Assembly (NCBI GenBank): GCA_900546885.1
Contig: UREN01000043.1
Coordinates: 1 to 18,047, forward strand
Source: an uncultured Oscillospiraceae bacterium
GTDB taxonomy: Bacteria; Bacillota; Clostridia; Oscillospirales; Ruminococcaceae
Reading direction: 5' to 3'
DNA length: 18,047 nucleotides
Under the pieces are notes generated by a model. It did no database searches, was not told the origin of the DNA, and saw only the letters and a list, made by a program, of their open reading frames with translations. Positions 14,670-18,047 of the stretch are shown here, piece after piece (the first letter of the stretch is position 1; each line of letters starts with the position of its first letter). The position numbers and the translations under genes were made by a program.

Positions 14670-16142
14670 TCACCGGTAATATGTGGCCCCCTGTGCCGTT
14701 TCCACACCGTTTTCATCGCATTCGCTGATGGTGAGCACGCTGTCGCCCTGCGAAAGAACCAGCCTGCGGTATGCCCCGCCGTCCAGCCGCAGCACCAGGG
14801 CGCCGTCCTCTACAAACCACAGCTCGCAGGCTTCGCCGCCCAGCGCATCGGGCGAAATTTGAAGCTCTTGCCCGGCGCTGTCCACCCAGGTGCCGCGCAC
14901 GCGCACGGCGATGCCGCCGCCCTGTGCGCCCGCCTGCTCGTACAGCCACTGCACAAAAGCGGCCAATTCTTCCTGCGTCAGCTCATAGTAGGAATCCGGG
15001 TCGGTGTCGTCTGTCAAATAGGTGATGGCAGAGACGATGCTCACAAGCTCGCCTTTGCGGGCAAACTCCAGCTGCACAGCCGTCTGCCCCACTTCGCCAT
15101 AGAGGATCTGGCTGTTCCAGCCGTCGCTGGCCTCATCGGCCGCATATTCCTCGCTCCATTCCATGTTATCCATGGCAGATACCAGCGTGCCAACACTGAG
15201 CGCATCGTCCGCAAACAGGCGCGAGGCGCGCAGCATCATTTCGTTTGGCACGCCAGTGGGCCATGCGCGCGGCACCGTGTAACCCTGTGTATAATCCTGC
15301 ACCGCGCCGGCCGCACCGGCGTGGCTGTCCAGAATGGCAGAAAACAGGGCGTCGTATTTTCCCTGAGGGTCGCTGTGGCTGCCGTCCTGCACATCTTCAT
15401 AGGGCGCGCCGTCCAAAAGGCTGCCCATTTCACCGCGAATACCGCGCCCCAGCTCGGCCCCAAGGCCGGCCAGCATCAGCACTGCCATCATAATGCTCAC
15501 CATGGCCTGCACGGCCAGCGCAATGCCCATCAGGCCGGGGCGTGTGCGGGCCGCCGCGTTGCCCTGCACCCGCGTATAATAATGCCGGTTGAACGTAAAG
15601 CCGTTGTAAAGCCCCGCCCCAATGGCCCACAGGCTGCAAAGCAGGCCCAGCATCAGGCTTGCCGCATACCATGCGCCGTTGCCGCGCCAGGCTGCAAGCG
15701 ACTGCACCTGTGTGAAAATGCCCACCGCAAGGCTCACGGCCCACAAGGGCAGGTACAGCTTCAAAAAGCGCGGCACACAGTCGCGGTACAGGCAGTGGTA
15801 CGGCCCCAGAAAAAACGCCGCCCAGTTGAAGCTGCCCTTTCCCGTGGCGGCCAGCTTTTCAAATTCGCGCACATAATAGGCGTCCGGCCGGGGCGCTTTC
15901 ACAGGCCGTGGCGGCCAACTTGGCGCATAGCCGCCATAAACGGGCTGCTGCCAGCCCTGTGCCGCTCCAGACGGGACGGCGGGGGCAGGCTGCTGCCAGC
16001 CCTGCGCCGCGCCAGACGGGGCGGCGGGGGAAGGCTGCTGCCAGCCTGGCCCGGCGGCACCTGACGGCGCCAAACAGGCCCCGCAGCCCGGGCAAAAGCG
16101 CTCGTGCCCCTCAAGGTACGCCCCGCAGTGCGTACAAAACAT
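14670..16142 (-). CDS. Zinc-ribbon multi-TM protein, tandem paralog 1 (first in transcription order)
   Basis: Predicted 490 residues; function unknown. ATG 16142 follows AGGAGGGGAG and gives MFCTHCG. It carries a C4 zinc ribbon (Cys3, 6, 17, 20) and a linker with three GWQQP motifs (34, 49 and 64 onward) from a 45-base tandem repeat. Then come VREFEKLAATG and FNWAAFFLGPYHCLYRDC (105-122), the copy closest to the DUF2628 pattern. Hydrophobic segments lie near 131-146, 158-179 and 204-229, with YNGFTFNRHYYTRVQGNA between. The outer domain shows SVGTLVSAMDNMEWSEEY (316-333), LTQEELAAFVQWLYEQAG (388-405) and GTWVDSAGQELQIS (417-430), aligned with the siblings. The frame stays open far upstream, but that stretch is compositionally odd and includes the promoter, so it is not coding. 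Confidence 0.9.
   Translation of the reverse strand: MFCTHCGAYLEGHERFCPGCGACLAPSGAAGPGWQQPSPAAPSGAAQGWQQPAPAVPSGAAQGWQQPVYGGYAPSWPPRPVKAPRPDAYYVREFEKLAATGKGSFNWAAFFLGPYHCLYRDCVPRFLKLYLPLWAVSLAVGIFTQVQSLAAWRGNGAWYAASLMLGLLCSLWAIGAGLYNGFTFNRHYYTRVQGNAAARTRPGLMGIALAVQAMVSIMMAVLMLAGLGAELGRGIRGEMGSLLDGAPYEDVQDGSHSDPQGKYDALFSAILDSHAGAAGAVQDYTQGYTVPRAWPTGVPNEMMLRASRLFADDALSVGTLVSAMDNMEWSEEYAADEASDGWNSQILYGEVGQTAVQLEFARKGELVSIVSAITYLTDDTDPDSYYELTQEELAAFVQWLYEQAGAQGGGIAVRVRGTWVDSAGQELQISPDALGGEACELWFVEDGALVLRLDGGAYRRLVLSQGDSVLTISECDENGVETAQGATYYR
15943..16046. repeat. 45-base tandem repeat inside paralog 1
   Basis: Copies start at 15943, 15988 and 16033. The first two full 45-base units differ at 4 positions, and the third is partial (about 14 bases match). 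In the protein the unit reads GWQQPxPAxPSGAAQ. Because it is 15 codons, copy-number change would keep the frame, making the cytoplasmic linker length variable between strains. Confidence 0.85.
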
Positions 16143-16208
16143 GGCAGCTCCCCTCCTTTTTTGCGGGCGCACGGCTGTATGATTCCGCCGCGCGGCCCTG
16201 TTTTTTTC

Positions 16209-16236
16209 ATTATAGCATAGCCTGCCGTGCTTGCAA
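16209..16236 (-). promoter_or_regulatory. Strong promoter for the zinc-ribbon gene cluster
   Basis: On the minus strand TTGCAA (16236-16231), a 16-base spacer and a perfect TATAAT (16214-16209) with an extended TG at the right distance. The predicted RNA start near 16202 gives a leader of about 60 bases before the AGGAGG and ATG of paralog 1. No other comparable promoter is seen within the cluster, so it probably drives all four genes. Confidence 0.75.
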
Positions 16237-16384
16237 AGCAGACGAATGCCCAAAAAACGCATGGCAACGCTGTGTGCCCCATTTTCTGTTTCAGGGGCAA
16301 TGCCCGCTTGCGCCCGCCGCACAAAACCGCCTTTTTTCTTTTTCCCCGCCCCCGGGCAAGGTGCAAGGGGCGCCCGTCTTTTGT

Positions 16385-16420
16385 GCCCGGGCGCGCCCGG
16401 GCCAGCCTGGGCGCGCCCGG
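16385..16420. repeat. GC palindrome with 20-base-period repeat
   Basis: GCCCGGGCGCGCCCGGGC (16385-16402) is a perfect 18-bp palindrome. Its core GGGCGCGCCCGG recurs exactly 20 bases later (16409-16420). It could fold as a cruciform or hairpin or serve as a pair of protein sites on one face of the helix. No T run adjoins it, so it is not an intrinsic terminator. Confidence 0.6.
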
Positions 16421-16495
16421 CTCTGCACGGAAGACGAAAGTTTCCAAATTTCGCTTTCCGCGCCAAAACCGGGCAAAACCGCCTGTTTTTTCCCT

Positions 16496-16524
16496 TTGTG
16501 CTTTGTATGGGTTTCTGATACAAT
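16496..16524 (+). promoter_or_regulatory. Probable promoter for the nfeD-SPFH unit
   Basis: TTGTGC (16496-16501), a 17-base spacer and TACAAT (16519-16524) preceded by TGA, giving an extended -10. The predicted start near 16531 leaves a leader of about 40 bases with a purine-rich ribosome site (GGAAGGGAG) before the nfeD ATG. Confidence 0.6.
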
Positions 16525-16572
16525 ACAGGTAAGGCAATCGCGAGACGCCGCCTAAGAAAGGAAGGGAGCCTC

Positions 16573-17022
16573 ATGTCATTCTCTGTTGCCAGCATTGTCT
16601 GGCTCATCTTGCTTGTCGCATTTATTGTAGCGGAGGCCGCCACCGCCACGCTGGTTTCTATCTGGTTTTGTGCGGGTGCTGCCGCCGCGCTGCTTCTCAG
16701 CGCCTTTGTGCCCAATGTGCTGGCACAAACCGCCGTGTTTTTGGTGGTAAGCCTTGTGTGCCTGGTGCTGATGCGTCCTCTGGTGCGCAAAAAAGACGCC
16801 AAGGCCGCCGTGCCCACGAACGCAGACCGCAATGTGGGCCAGACAGCCGAGGTAATCGCCGCTGTAGAGCCCGCGCGCCCCGGGCGGGCGCGTCTTTCCG
16901 GGGTGGATTGGGCCGCCCGCTGCGACGTGCCGCTGGCAGAGGGCCAGTTGGCCGAAGTGGTTGCGGTGGAGGGCACCACGCTGGTGCTGCGCCCTGCAGG
17001 GCACACCACACGCGCCGTGTAA
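16573..17022 (+). CDS. Short-form NfeD family membrane protein
   Basis: A 149-residue protein with hydrophobic segments at about 5-20, 24-44 and 48-69, then a basic stretch and a small beta-rich domain (about 85-142: NVGQTAEVIAAVEP ... GRARLSGVDWAARCDV ... LAEVVAVEGTTLVLRP). This is the NfeD OB-fold layout. The N-terminal ClpP-like serine protease domain of long NfeD proteins is absent, so it belongs to the short group that pairs with SPFH proteins. NfeD is thought to act with stomatin or flotillin partners in membrane microdomains and in membrane protein quality control or stress. The start ATG follows GGAAGGGAG. The SPFH gene follows after 69 bases. Confidence 0.9.
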   Translation: MSFSVASIVWLILLVAFIVAEAATATLVSIWFCAGAAAALLLSAFVPNVLAQTAVFLVVSLVCLVLMRPLVRKKDAKAAVPTNADRNVGQTAEVIAAVEPARPGRARLSGVDWAARCDVPLAEGQLAEVVAVEGTTLVLRPAGHTTRAV

Positions 17023-17091
17023 ACAGTTTACGCGCATTGAAAAAACAACAATTTGTATTACTCTAAAAAAAATTACCAGGAGGAATTGTTT

Positions 17092-17988
17092 ATGCCGTTT
17101 TTGATTATTCTGTTGGTGCTGTTAGCCATTGCATTGGTTATTCTCATCTCCAACATCGCCATCGTGCCGCAGGCCTATGTATATGTGCTGGAGCGCATGG
17201 GCGTTTATTTCGGCACATGGACGGCCGGTTTCCACATGAAAGTGCCTTTCATCGACCGTGTGGCCAAAAAGGTTTCGCTGAAGGAACAGGTGGTGGATTT
17301 CAAGCCCCAGCCTGTTATCACGCGAGACAACGTCACCATGCAGATTGACACCGTGGTGTTCTTCCAAATTACCGATGCAAAGCTGTTCACCTATGGTGTG
17401 GAGCGCCCGCTTTCCGCCATTGAGAACCTCACAGCCACCACGCTGCGCAACATCATTGGCGAAATGGAACTGGACCACACCCTCACCAGCCGCGACATCA
17501 TCAACGCCAAAATCACGGCCATTCTGGACGAAGCCACCGACAAGTGGGGCATCAAGGTAAACCGTGTGGAAGTGAAAAACATCATTCCGCCGCGCGATAT
17601 CCAGGAGGCCATGGAAAAACAGATGCGCGCCGAGCGTGAGCGCCGCGAAAGCATTCTGCGCGCCGAGGGCGAAAAGCGCAGTGCCATTCTTGTGGCAGAG
17701 GGCGAAAAGGAATCCACCATTCTGCGCGCCGATGCCGTGCGCGAGCAGCGCATCCGCGAGGCGCAGGGCGAGGCGCAGGCCATCATGGAGGTGCAGCGCG
17801 CCCTGGCCGATTCCATCAAGCTGCTGAACGAGGCTGCGCCCAGCCAGAAGGTGCTGACGCTGAAGAGCTTCGAAACACTGGAAAAAGTTGCGGACGGCAA
17901 AGCCACCAAGCTGATTGTGCCCAGCAATATGCAGGACCTGGCCGCCACCCTGGCCAGCGCCAAAGAGTTTGTCACCGACGCAAAGTAA
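17092..17988 (+). CDS. SPFH/Band 7 (stomatin, QmcA-like) protein
   Basis: A 298-residue SPFH protein. An N-terminal membrane anchor (about 3-24) is followed by the SPFH domain, opening IVPQAYVYVLERMGVYFGTWTAGFHMKVPFID. Recognisable blocks are LKEQVVDFKPQPVITRDNVTM, the conserved IIGEMELDHTLTSRDIIN and GIKVNRVEVKNIIPP. A charged coiled-coil stretch rich in Glu, Arg and Ala follows (about 180-235, repeating RAEGEK-type units), then a short tail. Such proteins oligomerise on the inner face of the membrane and organise microdomains. ATG 17092 lies 8 bases after AGGAGG; the frame stays open to a TTG at 17053, but that has no ribosome site. The 69-base AT-rich gap after nfeD contains TTGAAA (17037-17042), perhaps a weak extra promoter. 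Confidence 0.93.
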   Translation: MPFLIILLVLLAIALVILISNIAIVPQAYVYVLERMGVYFGTWTAGFHMKVPFIDRVAKKVSLKEQVVDFKPQPVITRDNVTMQIDTVVFFQITDAKLFTYGVERPLSAIENLTATTLRNIIGEMELDHTLTSRDIINAKITAILDEATDKWGIKVNRVEVKNIIPPRDIQEAMEKQMRAERERRESILRAEGEKRSAILVAEGEKESTILRADAVREQRIREAQGEAQAIMEVQRALADSIKLLNEAAPSQKVLTLKSFETLEKVADGKATKLIVPSNMQDLAATLASAKEFVTDAK

Positions 17989-18019
17989 GGCGCACGGCCC
18001 CTCTTTTAAAAAGAACAGC

Positions 18020-18047
18020 GCGCCCCGGTTTTTGAAAACCGGGGCGC
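18020..18047 (+). terminator. Probable intrinsic terminator after the SPFH gene (cut by the window edge)
   Basis: GCGCCCCGGTTTT and AAAACCGGGGCGC form a perfect inverted repeat, with at least 11 bp pairing around a 6-base loop, about 30 bases after the SPFH stop. The window ends at the right arm, so the expected T run cannot be seen. Confidence 0.7.

Larger units (their letters stand above)
16143..16572. other. Divergent intergenic region between zinc-ribbon paralog 1 and nfeD
   Basis: About 430 bases with no supported gene. It holds one promoter facing each way (16209-16236 minus and 16496-16524 plus). Between them lies a GC-rich block with an 18-bp perfect palindrome (GCCCGGGCGCGCCCGGGC, 16385-16402) and a second GGGCGCGCCCGG 20 bases on. 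Pyrimidine-rich runs and two copies of CAAAACCGCCT (16322-16332 and 16474-16484) flank the block. Open frames cross it on both strands but lack ribosome sites and family resemblance. Confidence 0.65.

Noticed and set aside
15943..16046. CRISPR-like array
   Set aside because: The repeats are directly adjacent 45-base units without spacers, in frame within a coding region.
14010..16064. Long open frame of 684 codons on the plus strand opposite the zinc-ribbon genes
   Set aside because: It spans two well-supported minus-strand genes and reads as Arg/His/Gln/Ala-rich filler with no ribosome site or family motif. It is a shadow of GC-biased codons on the other strand.
16385..16420. GC-rich inverted repeats as a terminator
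   Set aside because: No T run follows on either strand, and no gene ends nearby in either direction.
16143..17009. Upstream extension of the paralog 1 frame, which would make a 779-residue protein
   Set aside because: The extension crosses its promoter and the whole of nfeD on the opposite strand and has no ribosome site. The ATG at 16142 has a perfect one and gives the M-x-C start of the siblings.

Overview
The window is a high-GC, gene-dense chromosomal segment, most likely from a Clostridia species of the Oscillospiraceae/Ruminococcaceae type (Faecalibacterium, Gemmiger or Subdoligranulum-like). This rests on gene content (DUF4321 with Maf, MinD-like ATPase with MgsA, ZapA with a U32 peptidase), strong AGGAGG-type ribosome binding sites, some TTG starts and high GC. 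The genus is a guess. There are no tRNA or rRNA genes, CRISPR arrays, insertion sequences or phage genes.

Region 1 (1-5367, all minus strand) is housekeeping. Transcription probably starts left of zapA and runs through zapA, a U32-family peptidase, dut, a DUF4321 membrane protein and maf, with gaps of 27 bases or less and an overlapping TGATG at zapA/U32. A second promoter then serves a MinD-like ATPase and methylglyoxal synthase (mgsA), which ends at a clear intrinsic terminator. The 5' end of another membrane protein gene runs off the left edge. The gene order recalls the clostridial maf-radC-mreBCD-minCDE-mgsA neighbourhood with radC, mre and the other min genes missing here.

Region 2 (5368-9999, plus strand) is an alpha-glucan unit: glycogen phosphorylase and a cytoplasmic GH13 alpha-amylase-family enzyme, 27 bases apart. 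They sit behind a good promoter and end at a perfect bidirectional hairpin. Together they would debranch or trim storage polysaccharide or imported maltodextrin and phosphorolyse it to glucose-1-phosphate.

Region 3 (10025-16142, minus strand) is the unusual part: four consecutive, diverged paralogous genes filling about 6.1 kb. Each encodes one or two N-terminal C4 zinc ribbons, a low-complexity Pro/Ala/Gly/Gln linker, a membrane domain with a DUF2628-like FNxAAxFLGxxHxLYR signature and a C-terminal domain probably outside the membrane. A strong promoter precedes the first copy. I do not know their function. They look like a lineage-specific expanded family of membrane sensor or envelope proteins.

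Region 4 (16573-17988, plus strand), divergent from region 3 across a 430-base spacer, is a short NfeD protein followed by a stomatin/SPFH protein, a classic membrane-microdomain pair. A hairpin, probably its terminator, closes the window.
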